DNA of 64,000 bases, taken from positions 186,001 to 250,000 of the forward strand of contig NZ_CAMZOK010000003.1 of NCBI RefSeq assembly GCF_947331465.1, written 5' to 3'. A program made the position numbers and the translations under genes. The DNA comes from Shimia sp. Alg240-R146. GTDB taxonomy: Bacteria; Pseudomonadota; Alphaproteobacteria; Rhodobacterales; Rhodobacteraceae. Below, one piece after another: positions 1 through 7,799 of the stretch (positions are counted from its first letter, which is position 1; each line of letters begins with the position of its first letter). Below the pieces are notes generated by a model that was given only the letters and a program-made list of their open reading frames with translations, had not been told where the DNA came from and searched no databases.

Positions 1-421
1 CATCAATCGTGTCATCGAGCCGCGCGCCATTGGGATAAAGATACAGGTGATCCGAGGTCATCGTACAGCCCGACAAAGCCAATTCTGCAAGCCCGATCTG
101 TGCCGAAATATTTATCTCCTCGGGGCCAAACCGCGACCAGATTGGATACAGGGTCTGAAGCCAGCCAAACAGCAAGGCATCTTGTCCCCCCGGGACCGCT
201 CGGGTCAGCGTTTGGTACAGATGGTGATGGGTGTTCACCAAGCCGGGGGTGACCACACAGCCCTGAGCCAGCACAATTTCGCCATCGCTATCCAAGTCTG
301 TGCCGATTTCGACAATCTGTCCGCCTCGCAGCCGCACATCCGCTTCAGACAGCTCTCGCCGCGCATCATCCATAGTCAAAACGACACTGGCTGACTTGAT
401 AACGGTTTCAGATACTTGCAT
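1..421 (-). CDS. 8-oxoguanine deaminase-like amidohydrolase, N-terminal part (runs off left edge)
   Basis: This is the first 140 residues of a metal-dependent amidohydrolase; the rest lies left of base 1. The first metal-binding motif is visible as NTHHHLYQ (residues 63-70), followed by FGWLQTLYPIW and SDHLYLYPNG (residues 123-132). This is the pattern of the AtzB/TrzN-like branch that includes 8-oxoguanine deaminase, which deaminates oxidised guanine to urate. Start ATG at 421 has AAAGGAG about 9 bases upstream. Substrate specificity is inferred from motif resemblance only; guanine deaminase, a hydroxyatrazine hydrolase homologue or another cyclic amidine deaminase are alternatives. The later metal ligands cannot be checked. 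Confidence 0.75.
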   Translation of the reverse strand, partial: MQVSETVIKSASVVLTMDDARRELSEADVRLRGGQIVEIGTDLDSDGEIVLAQGCVVTPGLVNTHHHLYQTLTRAVPGGQDALLFGWLQTLYPIWSRFGPEEINISAQIGLAELALSGCTMTSDHLYLYPNGARLDDTID

Positions 422-530
422 TAAGCCACACTCCTTTCGCCCCGTTTCGGTGAAGTGTGATCAGGCATCGACAGAAAACGGGCAAAGGACTCGACGCGTT
501 GCCAATTGTAACGCCGCTGCCTGTTGGGTT

Positions 531-1325
531 TCAAGCGTTGCGCAGAATATTCAACGCTGCGGCATGGATTTCGGCATTGGCCGCTGCCAGCACCCGCCCC
601 CCCTCGTGGGCCGGTCCGCCTGTCCAATCTGTGACACGTCCGCCTGCCGCTTCTATCACCGCGATTGGCGCTTGGATGTCGTAAGCATTCAGACCCGCCT
701 CTATAACCAAATCAATCTGCCCGGCAGCCAAAAGTGCATAGGCATAACAATCCATGCCATAGCGGGTCAGCTTGCACTGCTCGGCGACGGCCCGAAACCC
801 TGCGCGCTCCTCTGCGCTACCAACTTCGGGAAAAGTTGTGAAAACAATTGCGTCCTGCAATGCGTCTGTGAATTTGCACTGCAAGGCCTGTGTTCCTGCG
901 GGACCTGTGACCTCGGCCAAGCCAAAACCACCAACAAACCTTTCGCCAATATAGGGTTGATCGACAATCCCAAAGATCGGCCCGTTGGCGTCAGATAGCG
1001 CGATCAAAACCCCCCACGTTGGCGTCCCGCTAATAAAGGCGCGCGTCCCATCGATCGGGTCCAGCACCCACGTGAGGCCGCTTTCACCCTCAGTTTTGCC
1101 GAACTCTTCTCCAAATATGCCATCTTGAGGTCGCCGCTTTGCCAGCACATCGCGCATCGCCAATTCGGCGGCACGGTCAGCCACTGTCACGGGGTCAAAA
1201 TCGTGATCCAGTTTGTTTTCAGCGGTGAGGTTTTTTGCGCGAAAATGCGGAAGAATGGCCGCACGGGCCGCTTCGGCCATCTCATTGGCCACAGCAATGA
1301 TATCGCTGCGATCTTGATCATTCAT
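531..1325 (-). CDS. hisN: Histidinol-phosphatase, inositol monophosphatase family
   Basis: 264 residues with the full inositol monophosphatase signature: the acidic GEE at 72-74, the DPIDGT metal-binding motif at 89-94 and the C-terminal YDIQAP...AAGG segment from about 215. In alphaproteobacteria this subfamily (HisN) dephosphorylates L-histidinol phosphate in histidine biosynthesis. The shorter start at 1325 is preferred over upstream in-frame starts because GGAGGAAG lies 6-13 bases before it. It is transcribed in the same direction as the XRE regulator upstream and the deaminase downstream, with gaps of 125 and 109 bases. A general inositol-1-phosphatase (SuhB-like) role is the alternative. 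Confidence 0.82.
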   Translation of the reverse strand: MNDQDRSDIIAVANEMAEAARAAILPHFRAKNLTAENKLDHDFDPVTVADRAAELAMRDVLAKRRPQDGIFGEEFGKTEGESGLTWVLDPIDGTRAFISGTPTWGVLIALSDANGPIFGIVDQPYIGERFVGGFGLAEVTGPAGTQALQCKFTDALQDAIVFTTFPEVGSAEERAGFRAVAEQCKLTRYGMDCYAYALLAAGQIDLVIEAGLNAYDIQAPIAVIEAAGGRVTDWTGGPAHEGGRVLAAANAEIHAAALNILRNA

Positions 1326-1450
1326 GTAACTTCCTCCGCAGTGGGCGCCCATCTTTGGGCTACTTCACTGCGGAAAAAGAAACAAGCAGCGTCCTCATGA
1401 GGCGAGTGCTCTCAATCAGCGTCTGATTGTGTTCCGGCCTTGGGGCGCTG

Positions 1451-1816
1451 TCAGGCGACGTCGCTCAAGACGCGCGCCAACTCAAACAGGCGGCGGCGTT
1501 GGTTTTCCGGAATTGCGTAATAGCTGCGGATAAGGTCGAGCGCTTCTTTATCGCCCATCAGGTCGGCAGGCACTTTGCTGGCCACGTCGCCTTCTTCCGC
1601 TTCCAGCCCTTCAAAGAAGAAGCTGACCGGCACGTCCAGTGCATCGGCAATATCCCAAAGGCGTGAAGCGCTTACGCGATTGGCCCCGGTTTCGTATTTT
1701 TGAATCTGCTGAAACTTGATCCCAACCTGCTCAGCAAGTTGCTGCTGGGTCATCCCCGTCAGCCAACGCCGTTGTCGCACTTTTTTGCCAACATGCACGT
1801 CCACTGGATGCGTCAT
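1451..1816 (-). CDS. XRE-family helix-turn-helix regulator
   Basis: 121 residues. A lambda-repressor-like HTH covers about residues 9-65 (TQQQLAEQVG, QQIQKYETG, LWDIADALDVP), followed by an acidic linker and a C-terminal helix ending RRRLFELARVLSDVA. This size and tail are typical of the short chromosomal XRE regulators common in Rhodobacterales. Start at 1816 is chosen because AAAGGAGAGG lies just before it; an upstream in-frame ATG at 1834 lacks that spacing. It lies 125 bases upstream of hisN on the same strand, but co-regulation is not demonstrated. Target genes are unknown. Confidence 0.8.
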   Translation of the reverse strand: MTHPVDVHVGKKVRQRRWLTGMTQQQLAEQVGIKFQQIQKYETGANRVSASRLWDIADALDVPVSFFFEGLEAEEGDVASKVPADLMGDKEALDLIRSYYAIPENQRRRLFELARVLSDVA

Positions 1817-2129
1817 TCCGCCTCTCCTTTGCAATCAACTTTTGACTTCGCCCAATCAGTATTCGTCACTCAAAGAGCGTTACTCAGTTACCATTATGAA
1901 TTCACCGCGCATCCCTTCGCGGTAAGTCAACTTAACAGTTTTTGCCTTGTAATCAAGGTCCATCCTACAAGCTGACGGTTAAGCCCGCGTCAATATGTAC
2001 AATTCTAAATTGATACTCTCTTTGGATTTTTCGGTGACGTTGTGTCGCGTTAGGCTTGTGAAGACGGTTCTCGCTTTGACAGCGATCACATCGACTGTCT
2101 AATCGAGGCAACCAACCGGAGAGAATCTC
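1817..2129. other. Divergent intergenic region, no gene
   Basis: 313 bases between the divergently transcribed XRE regulator and quinone oxidoreductase. It must hold both promoters. A small 6-bp hairpin (ACCGCG...CGCGGT, 1904-1923) is the only structure I see. No open frame with a plausible ribosome site was found. Confidence 0.6.
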
Positions 2130-3092
2130 ATGCGCGCATTTCAAGTCACATCCCACGAAACCACGCCAACCATTCAGGACATTCCGACACCTGAACCGGC
2201 CAAAGGCGAAATTCGCGTGCGCATTCGCGCCTGCGCATTGAACTTCGGCGATCTCCTGATGATCAAGGGCACCTATCAGGAAACGCCGCCACTGCCCTTT
2301 ATTCTCGGCATGGAAGTTGCCGGCGAAGTCGACGCGCTTGGGCCCGACACCAAAGGACCGGCTGTAGGGTCCAAGGTGCTGGTGTTTGGCGGCAAAGGTG
2401 GGCTTGCGGAATTTGGCTGCTATCGTGCCGAAAGCGCCATTCCTCTACCCGAAAGCATGAGCTTTGAAGAGGCGGCAGCCTTTCCGGTGGCCTATGGCAC
2501 CAGCCATGTAGCGTTGGATTACCGCGCCCGCTTGAAGGAAGGCGAGAACCTTTTGGTTTTGGGAGCAGCTGGCGGCGTCGGCCTTACGGCGGTCGAAATT
2601 GGCAAACTCATGGGCGCCAACGTGATTGCCTGCGCGCGCGGCGCCGAGAAGCTTGAGGTCGCCAAAAAGATGGGTGCAGACCACCTGATCGATGCCGGAA
2701 GCGAAGACATCCGCGACGCGGTTAAGGCACTTGGTGGTGCAGATGTGGTTTATGACCCGGTCGGCGGCGAGCAATTCAAAGCAGCCTTCCGCGCCTGCCG
2801 TCCCGAGGCACGGCTCTTGCCAATTGGATTTGCGTCCGGTGACATTCCGTCAATCCCCGCCAACCATCTGCTGGTGAAGAATCTCACGGTTATGGGTCTC
2901 TACTGGGGTGGCTACATGGCCTTCAAACCGCAGGTGATCCTCAACAGCATGCGCACGTTGTTTGGCTGGCATGCCGAAGGCAAAATCAAGCCCCACATCA
3001 GCCACGTGTTGCCGCTGGATCAGGCCGCGGATGCTTATGAATTGCTGCGGTCGCGCAAGTCCACAGGCAAAGTTGTGGTCAGCGTGCCTTGA
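2130..3092 (+). CDS. NADPH:quinone oxidoreductase, zinc-independent MDR family
   Basis: 320 residues of the medium-chain dehydrogenase/reductase superfamily. The N-terminal GroES-like domain contains NFGDLLMIKGTYQ, and the cofactor-binding Rossmann motif AAGGVG is at 146-151. The structural and catalytic zinc cysteines of alcohol dehydrogenases are absent, as in quinone oxidoreductases (Qor) and acryloyl-CoA reductase-like enzymes. The predicted reaction is NADPH-dependent reduction of quinones or enones in the cytoplasm. The start ATG follows CGGAGAGA. It converges with the LysR gene downstream, the two separated by a hairpin. The precise substrate is not determinable. Confidence 0.85.
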   Translation: MRAFQVTSHETTPTIQDIPTPEPAKGEIRVRIRACALNFGDLLMIKGTYQETPPLPFILGMEVAGEVDALGPDTKGPAVGSKVLVFGGKGGLAEFGCYRAESAIPLPESMSFEEAAAFPVAYGTSHVALDYRARLKEGENLLVLGAAGGVGLTAVEIGKLMGANVIACARGAEKLEVAKKMGADHLIDAGSEDIRDAVKALGGADVVYDPVGGEQFKAAFRACRPEARLLPIGFASGDIPSIPANHLLVKNLTVMGLYWGGYMAFKPQVILNSMRTLFGWHAEGKIKPHISHVLPLDQAADAYELLRSRKSTGKVVVSVP

Positions 3093-3109
3093 GTCGACCT
3101 GATATGACT

Positions 3110-3132
3110 GTCGTGGGCTCCTAGCCCACGAC
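3110..3132. terminator. Hairpin between convergent genes
   Basis: A perfect 10-bp stem (GTCGTGGGCT / AGCCCACGAC) with a 3-base loop overlaps the LysR stop codon and lies 18 bases after the oxidoreductase stop. There is no U-tract on either strand, so it may be a weak or factor-assisted bidirectional terminator. Confidence 0.4.
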
Positions 3133-4014
3133 TCCAAGCCGCACCGGATGGTCCGGACGCCCACGCATAGGCTGGAAACCCGCTCGGATCAGACCCGCGA
3201 GATCCGCAATCACATCGCCCTTACTGGTGTCCGCGCCGTACATGTTGATGTGCTGCTCTCCAAGCTCCGGAAGAGCGCCGCCGTGATCAATCACCTCAAG
3301 GTGACGCGGTTCCGTTCCCTCAATCATCGCCCCCAACGCCAAATCGGCCGATATCGTCGCTTCAACAGTTCGGTCGGAATCCGTCAGGATCGCCGATTCC
3401 CATTCAATTCCAGCCCGGTCCAACGCCGCAATCGCGCGCGGACGGAACAGGCATTGCCGCCCCGACGCAAAAGGAATGGGCCGCCGCCGCCAACTGGCGC
3501 CGCCAGGAGCCCCAACCCAAGCCAGCGGCAACTTGCACAGCAATTCCGCCGATTCGGGGCTTTCAGCTTCGGTCGTCAGGATCAGGTCCATTTCGCCTTT
3601 CTGAAACTGCGCCTTAAGTTCCATTGTAAAGGAAGAATGCAGCACCACCTTTACCCGCGGATAGGCTGCGTTGAACTGTTGCAGCACCCGTGGAATGGCC
3701 GGATAGACAATATCATGCGGCACCCCCAGCGTGATCGTGCCCTCGAACTCGTCATGTGTCAGACGGCGAATCACTTCGTCGTTCAGGGTCACCATGCGGC
3801 GCGCGTAGCCCAGCATTTGCTCGCCCTGAGGCGTCAGGGCAATGCCGCGACCTGACCGGTCCAACAGATCAACGCCAATCAATTCCTCCAGACGCTTGAG
3901 CTGCATGCTGACCGCAGATTGCGTCAGATGCAGGAAACCGGCTGCCTTGGTCACTCCGCCAAGATCCGCGACAGCAACAAAACTTCGCAGGGTGGTGACA
4001 TCCAAATTCCGCAT
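3121..4014 (-). CDS. LysR-family transcriptional regulator
   Basis: 297 residues. The N-terminal winged HTH is clear (LDVTTLRSFVAVADLGGVTKAAGFLHLTQ is spread over residues 4-32, then SAVSMQLKRLEELIG), followed by the type 2 periplasmic-binding-like effector domain starting near residue 90. Start at 4014 has AAGGA about 9 bases upstream; in-frame ATGs further upstream (4044, 4116) would add a non-homologous leader. It is divergent from a DUF1127 gene with 124 bases between them, an arrangement common in Rhodobacterales, so the small protein or the shared promoter is a likely target. Effector unknown. Confidence 0.85.
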   Translation of the reverse strand: MRNLDVTTLRSFVAVADLGGVTKAAGFLHLTQSAVSMQLKRLEELIGVDLLDRSGRGIALTPQGEQMLGYARRMVTLNDEVIRRLTHDEFEGTITLGVPHDIVYPAIPRVLQQFNAAYPRVKVVLHSSFTMELKAQFQKGEMDLILTTEAESPESAELLCKLPLAWVGAPGGASWRRRPIPFASGRQCLFRPRAIAALDRAGIEWESAILTDSDRTVEATISADLALGAMIEGTEPRHLEVIDHGGALPELGEQHINMYGADTSKGDVIADLAGLIRAGFQPMRGRPDHPVRLGVVG

Positions 4015-4138
4015 TGCATCAATCCTTGTGATGTATCTCTTCATTAACATTCGTTTCACAAATAGATCATAGGATGACATACACATCAAGCAACTTGATG
4101 ATAAATCGAAATTCAATCAATTTTTGAAAGGAGCGAAC

Positions 4139-4348
4139 ATGACCACCTATAGCATCACAGGCCACAACCCTAGCCTTCGCACAAAAGGCTTCAAACAGCT
4201 TTTCAACTGGTTCCTCGTCTCCCGTCAGCGCAATCGACTTGCCCGTTTGGATGACCGGGCGCTTGACGATATGGGCCTGACCCGCGCTGATGTCGCTCAT
4301 GAATTGAAGCGCCCCGTTTGGGACGTGCCATGCCATTGGCGCGGCTAA
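4139..4348 (+). CDS. DUF1127 small protein
   Basis: 69 residues. The C-terminal half carries the DUF1127 (YjiS-like) pattern of arginine-rich helix plus LARLDDRALDDMGLTRADV. Members are small basic proteins; some are linked to RNA binding and to phosphate, nitrogen or stress adaptation in alphaproteobacteria. The true start at 4139 (MTTYS) is preceded by AAAGGAGCG. It is divergent from the LysR gene, which may regulate it. The WDVPCHW tail has a single cysteine. Molecular role is unknown. Confidence 0.8.
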   Translation: MTTYSITGHNPSLRTKGFKQLFNWFLVSRQRNRLARLDDRALDDMGLTRADVAHELKRPVWDVPCHWRG

Positions 4349-4506
4349 GTCATCACAGCTGTTAACGAAGTTGGCGGCGATTCGCTGCTTTTTTCAACGA
4401 TTACCCCGCGGGTTATCCTTGAAATTTGGCCCAACCTGCACGATATTTCTTGAAACGGCCGTCGAGGGAACTCGGCGGCCTAACAGAATTATTATCGGAG
4501 GCTTAC

Positions 4507-5283
4507 ATGGCTGAATTTGACACAATCCGGAGCGCTGCTGGCACGCAGACCGCCCAGATTGACGAGGGCCTGCGCGCCCACATGAGCAAAGTTTACGGCA
4601 CAATGTCCGTAGGCATGTTGATCACCTTTGCAGCAGCTTGGGCGATTTCGAACCTCGCGGTTACCGCCGATCCTTCGGGCGCTGTTGCTCAACTGAGCGC
4701 GGACAAATACCTGACCTCACTCGGCTACGCGATCTATGGCTCGCCTCTTAAATGGGTGATCATGTTCGCCCCGCTGCTGTTTGTTTTTGGCCTAAGCGCC
4801 GCAATCAACCGTATGTCGGCCGCGACAGCTCAGCTTGTGTTCTATGTCTTCGCTGCTGTTATGGGCCTGTCGATCAGCTCAATCTTCCTGGTTTTCACCG
4901 GTGAATCCATCATTCAGGTCTTCTTGGTTACCGCGATCGCGTTCGCTGGTTTGTCGCTCTATGGCTACACCACAAAACGCGATCTGGGCCCAATGGGTAC
5001 GTTCCTGATTATGGGCCTGATTGGTCTGATCATTGCCTCAGTCGTCAATATCTTCCTGGCCTCGTCGGCCATGACCTTTGCGATTTCGGTAATTGGTGTG
5101 CTGATCTTTGCTGGTCTGACCGCCTATGACACGCAGAAAATCAAGAATACCTACCTTGCACACGCCCACAGCGGCGACAGTGAGTGGCTGGGCAAAGCGG
5201 CCATCATGGGTGCGCTGAGCCTGTATCTGGACTTTATCAACATGTTCATGATGCTGTTGCAGCTGTTTGGCAACCGCGAGTAA
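4507..5283 (+). CDS. BAX inhibitor-1/YccA family membrane protein
   Basis: 258 residues with seven hydrophobic segments after a roughly 30-residue cytoplasmic N-terminus. The C-terminal hallmark of the BI-1/YccA/LFG family is present: LTAYDTQKIKNTY, then GALSLYLDFINMFMMLLQLFG. Bacterial members are inner-membrane proteins; some form pH-sensitive calcium leak channels and YccA modulates FtsH. The start at 4507 is set by TCGGAGG. A strong terminator follows at once, so it is probably monocistronic. The specific partner is unknown. Confidence 0.88.
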   Translation: MAEFDTIRSAAGTQTAQIDEGLRAHMSKVYGTMSVGMLITFAAAWAISNLAVTADPSGAVAQLSADKYLTSLGYAIYGSPLKWVIMFAPLLFVFGLSAAINRMSAATAQLVFYVFAAVMGLSISSIFLVFTGESIIQVFLVTAIAFAGLSLYGYTTKRDLGPMGTFLIMGLIGLIIASVVNIFLASSAMTFAISVIGVLIFAGLTAYDTQKIKNTYLAHAHSGDSEWLGKAAIMGALSLYLDFINMFMMLLQLFGNRE

Positions 5284-5304
5284 GCAAACGCTTTTTGAAT
5301 GCAA

Positions 5305-5336
5305 AAGGGCCGGTCATTGCGACCGGCCTTTTTTTT
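5305..5336 (+). terminator. Rho-independent terminator of the BI-1 gene
   Basis: An 8-bp GC-rich stem (GGCCGGTC 5308-5315 / GACCGGCC 5321-5328), loop ATTGC, then eight T residues. It lies 22 bases after the BI-1/YccA stop codon. Confidence 0.9.
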
Positions 5337-5348
5337 GCTGCGACCTGA

Positions 5349-5864
5349 TTACTCGGCAAGCGCCATCTGCATTTGCACCGCTGGAAAATGCACTCCCGGT
5401 GCAAGGCTTAGTTCAACTTCACCCCGCTCCGCAAACCCCATTTCGCGATAGAAACTCCGCGCTGTGTACGTGCTCATGCAACTTAGCCGTTTGATGCCAT
5501 AAGCCTCAGCAGAGGCGAGGATCACGTCCACCAGCGCCTTGGCCACCCCACGACGGACCCAGTCAGCCCGAGTCGCCACGTGGCGCACATGCGCTTGCCG
5601 CGCCGCGCCAGCGCCGCGTACCGAGCTGAAATCAGTCCACCCGCCGGCGCCAACGACCTCATCTGTTGCAACACATTCAGCCAGAAAATAGGTCCCGCTG
5701 GTCAACAGCGCGGGCTGCGCGCGTGTGATCAGCGGCAGCGCAGCATCAAGCGTCTCGCTGTCGTAATCCTTCGGCAACAATTCAGGGTAGGAACGTTCAA
5801 ACAAACCATCAACGGCCTCACGGTCGTCAATACGAGCGGGTCTGATAAAGAATGGAAAAGTCAT
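5349..5864 (-). CDS. GNAT-family N-acetyltransferase
   Basis: 171 residues with the GNAT fold signatures: the acetyl-CoA loop region RHVATRADWVRRGVAKALV at about 94-112 (the R-x-x-G-x-A motif is RRGVAK), and the C-terminal SFYREMGF motif (131-138), where the tyrosine and the GF pair are typical. It transfers an acetyl group from acetyl-CoA to an amine on an unknown acceptor. It converges with the BI-1 gene, with only that gene's terminator between them. Nothing in the context narrows the substrate. Confidence 0.82.
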   Translation of the reverse strand: MTFPFFIRPARIDDREAVDGLFERSYPELLPKDYDSETLDAALPLITRAQPALLTSGTYFLAECVATDEVVGAGGWTDFSSVRGAGAARQAHVRHVATRADWVRRGVAKALVDVILASAEAYGIKRLSCMSTYTARSFYREMGFAERGEVELSLAPGVHFPAVQMQMALAE

Positions 5865-5914
5865 AATCTGCGTCCTGTTGGTCTTTTTTGTCAGGGCGCG
5901 GCATCTTCAAAAGC

Positions 5915-5946
5915 AAAAAGCCGCGCCTTGGTCTGGCGCGGCTTTT
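5915..5946 (-). terminator. Rho-independent terminator of rpmG
   Basis: A 9-bp stem (AGCCGCGCC 5919-5927 / GGCGCGGCT 5935-5943), 7-base loop, and on the minus strand a run of T after the stem. It lies 23 bases downstream of the rpmG stop. Confidence 0.85.
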
Positions 5947-5968
5947 GCAATGTCTCGGAGGGAGGATC

Positions 5969-6136
5969 TTACTTGATCTTGCCTTCCTTGTACTCGACAT
6001 GCTTGCGCACCACCGGATCGTACTTACGTACGACCATCTTTTCGGTCATCGTGCGCGCATTCTTCTTGGTCACGTAGAAATGGCCCGTGCCCGCGGTCGA
6101 GTTCAGACGGATCTTGATTGTCGTCGGCTTCGCCAT
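5969..6136 (-). CDS. rpmG: 50S ribosomal protein L33
   Basis: 55 residues, the expected L33 length. The sequence [28 protein letters not shown], and [10 protein letters not shown] matches the bacterial L33 consensus. It has no CxxC zinc ribbon, so it is the zinc-independent (C-minus) form. The start at 6136 follows AGGAGAAG; the longer in-frame extension to 6217 is not part of the protein. It is a component of the large ribosomal subunit near the E site. A dedicated terminator follows, so it is its own transcription unit. Confidence 0.96.
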   Translation of the reverse strand: MAKPTTIKIRLNSTAGTGHFYVTKKNARTMTEKMVVRKYDPVVRKHVEYKEGKIK

Positions 6137-6333
6137 TTGTCTTCTCCTGCGCCAGGGCGCATACGCCCCGTGAAAATCTATGAAGGTGCCTTTTACTGAT
6201 GCACCAGCCCGAGTCAATGGGATTCCCCCAAGAAACTTTTGGGGAGCCCAGATTTGTGCGGATCGGCGCCATTGCAGCCGCCCTCAAAGCCGTTAGTCTC
6301 TTACAACCACCACCAAGGGGACGACAACACCGT

Positions 6334-7368
6334 ATGATCTGGTTCTGGATCGCCACCTCCGTGCCTGTTGCTTTGCTAAGCCTCGCCGCCTTCTCGGGTG
6401 CGGGATGGTCGCTGGCGGCCTTTCTTTACATGGCGGTCTTTGTGCACATCATGGATCGTCTCGTACATGGTGCTGTGGCCAAATGCGGCACGGACGGCGA
6501 ATTTCCCAGCGGCGCGCATTTGTCGATTCTTCTGGGCCTTACGCATCTGGCGCTGATCGGTTTCGCGGTGGCTGCTGTTTCCGGCGCAACCGGCCTTAGC
6601 TGGGGCGCACGCTTCCTGTGTTTCCTCGCCTTTGGCCTTTTCTTCGGACAGGTCAGCAATGCCAACGCCCATGAGCTGATTCACAAGGGCGCACGATTTC
6701 CGCGCCGTCTCGGGACGCTGGTCTACATTACCCTACTGTTTGGCCACCACGCCTCAGCCCACCCCAAAGTGCACCACGTTTGGGTCGCCACGCCAAATGA
6801 TCCAAACACTCCCCTACCAGGCGAAAGCTTCTATCGCTTCTGGCCGCGGGCATGGGTTGGGTCTTTTCGCAAAGGCCTGAGCGTCGAAAATGCCATGCGC
6901 AATCGCAAAACCCCGCATCCCCCAAAGTGGACGCATCCCTATGTCGCTTATGTTGGCGGCGCGGTGATTTGCCTAATACTCAGCGGCCTTGTCTTTGGCT
7001 GGGCCGGTTTATTGGCCTATGTCATGGTCGCGGGCTACGCACAAATGCAGCATTTGGTTTCGGATTATGTGCAGCACTACGGACTGTCCCGCAAACTGCT
7101 GAGCGCCGGAAAATATGAACCCGTCGGCCCCGAACACAGCTGGAATGCGCCTCAGTTCTATTCTTCGGCGCTCATGCTCAACGCGCCGCGCCATTCCGAC
7201 CATCACCTGAACCCGACCCGCGACTATCCATCATTGCGGCTAAACGAAACGGTGATGCCGATCCTGCCGAGGTCGCTGCCGTTGATGGGTACACTCGCGC
7301 TTTGGCCACGCTTTTGGCGTCGCGTTATGGACCCCCGAGTCCAAAGACTGCAAGCCTCAGCAGATTGA
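6334..7368 (+). CDS. AlkB-like membrane di-iron alkane 1-monooxygenase
   Basis: 344 residues with about six hydrophobic segments and the histidine boxes of the membrane fatty acid desaturase/hydroxylase superfamily: HELIHK at 113-118, HPKVHHVWVATPNDP from 143, and LNAPRHSDHH at 282-291. The VATPxDP and RHSDHH signatures are those of AlkB alkane hydroxylases, which use O2 and rubredoxin to hydroxylate a terminal carbon. Box 2 reads HxxxHH rather than the usual EHxxGHH, and box 3 has NAP before the RHSDHH. This marks a divergent subfamily whose substrate may not be an alkane. Start at 6334 is chosen because AAGGGGA lies upstream. No rubredoxin gene is next to it. Confidence 0.8.
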   Translation: MIWFWIATSVPVALLSLAAFSGAGWSLAAFLYMAVFVHIMDRLVHGAVAKCGTDGEFPSGAHLSILLGLTHLALIGFAVAAVSGATGLSWGARFLCFLAFGLFFGQVSNANAHELIHKGARFPRRLGTLVYITLLFGHHASAHPKVHHVWVATPNDPNTPLPGESFYRFWPRAWVGSFRKGLSVENAMRNRKTPHPPKWTHPYVAYVGGAVICLILSGLVFGWAGLLAYVMVAGYAQMQHLVSDYVQHYGLSRKLLSAGKYEPVGPEHSWNAPQFYSSALMLNAPRHSDHHLNPTRDYPSLRLNETVMPILPRSLPLMGTLALWPRFWRRVMDPRVQRLQASAD

Positions 7369-7406
7369 GTCTGGATCGAAACGCGTTCCGGTGGCAGCAT
7401 CCCCCT

Positions 7407-7799
7407 ATGAAACGCATTCTTGTCGCCGCCCTCTTGCTTGCCTCACCGGCCTTCTCGCAATCCGCTATGACAGCTGCGGAGTTCGAAGCCTATGTCTCTG
7501 GCAAAACCTTGTTCTTTGCCGCCGAAGGCTCCCGCTATGGGGTCGAAGAGTATTTGCCGGACCGCCGCGTGCGCTGGTCTTTTCTGGATGGCAAATGCAA
7601 GGAAGGTCTCTGGTATGAGGAGGCGGGTCAGATCTGCTTTATCTACGAGGACAACCCATCCCCGCAGTGCTGGACTTTCTTTGAACGAAACACAGGTCTT
7701 TCGGCGCGCTTTGAAAACGAACCGGACGGCACCGTGCTTTATGAAATCGAAGACACGGGCGAAGACATGCTCTGTCTCGGGCCCGAAGTCGGCGTCTAA
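7407..7799 (+). CDS. Small exported protein of unknown function
   Basis: 130 residues. A signal peptide is visible (MKRILVAALLLASPAFSQS, probable cleavage after FSQS or AFS). The mature part is acidic and aromatic with four cysteines (KCKEGLWYEE, QICFIYEDNP, QCWTFFE, MLCLGP), suggesting two disulfides in the periplasm. Proteins with this KC-x-G-WY...CF-Y...QCW layout recur in Rhodobacteraceae, but I know of no function. It starts 38 bases after the AlkB-like gene and may be co-transcribed. Its last bases overlap the 3' end of the convergent xseA by 4 nt. Confidence 0.75.
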   Translation: MKRILVAALLLASPAFSQSAMTAAEFEAYVSGKTLFFAAEGSRYGVEEYLPDRRVRWSFLDGKCKEGLWYEEAGQICFIYEDNPSPQCWTFFERNTGLSARFENEPDGTVLYEIEDTGEDMLCLGPEVGV

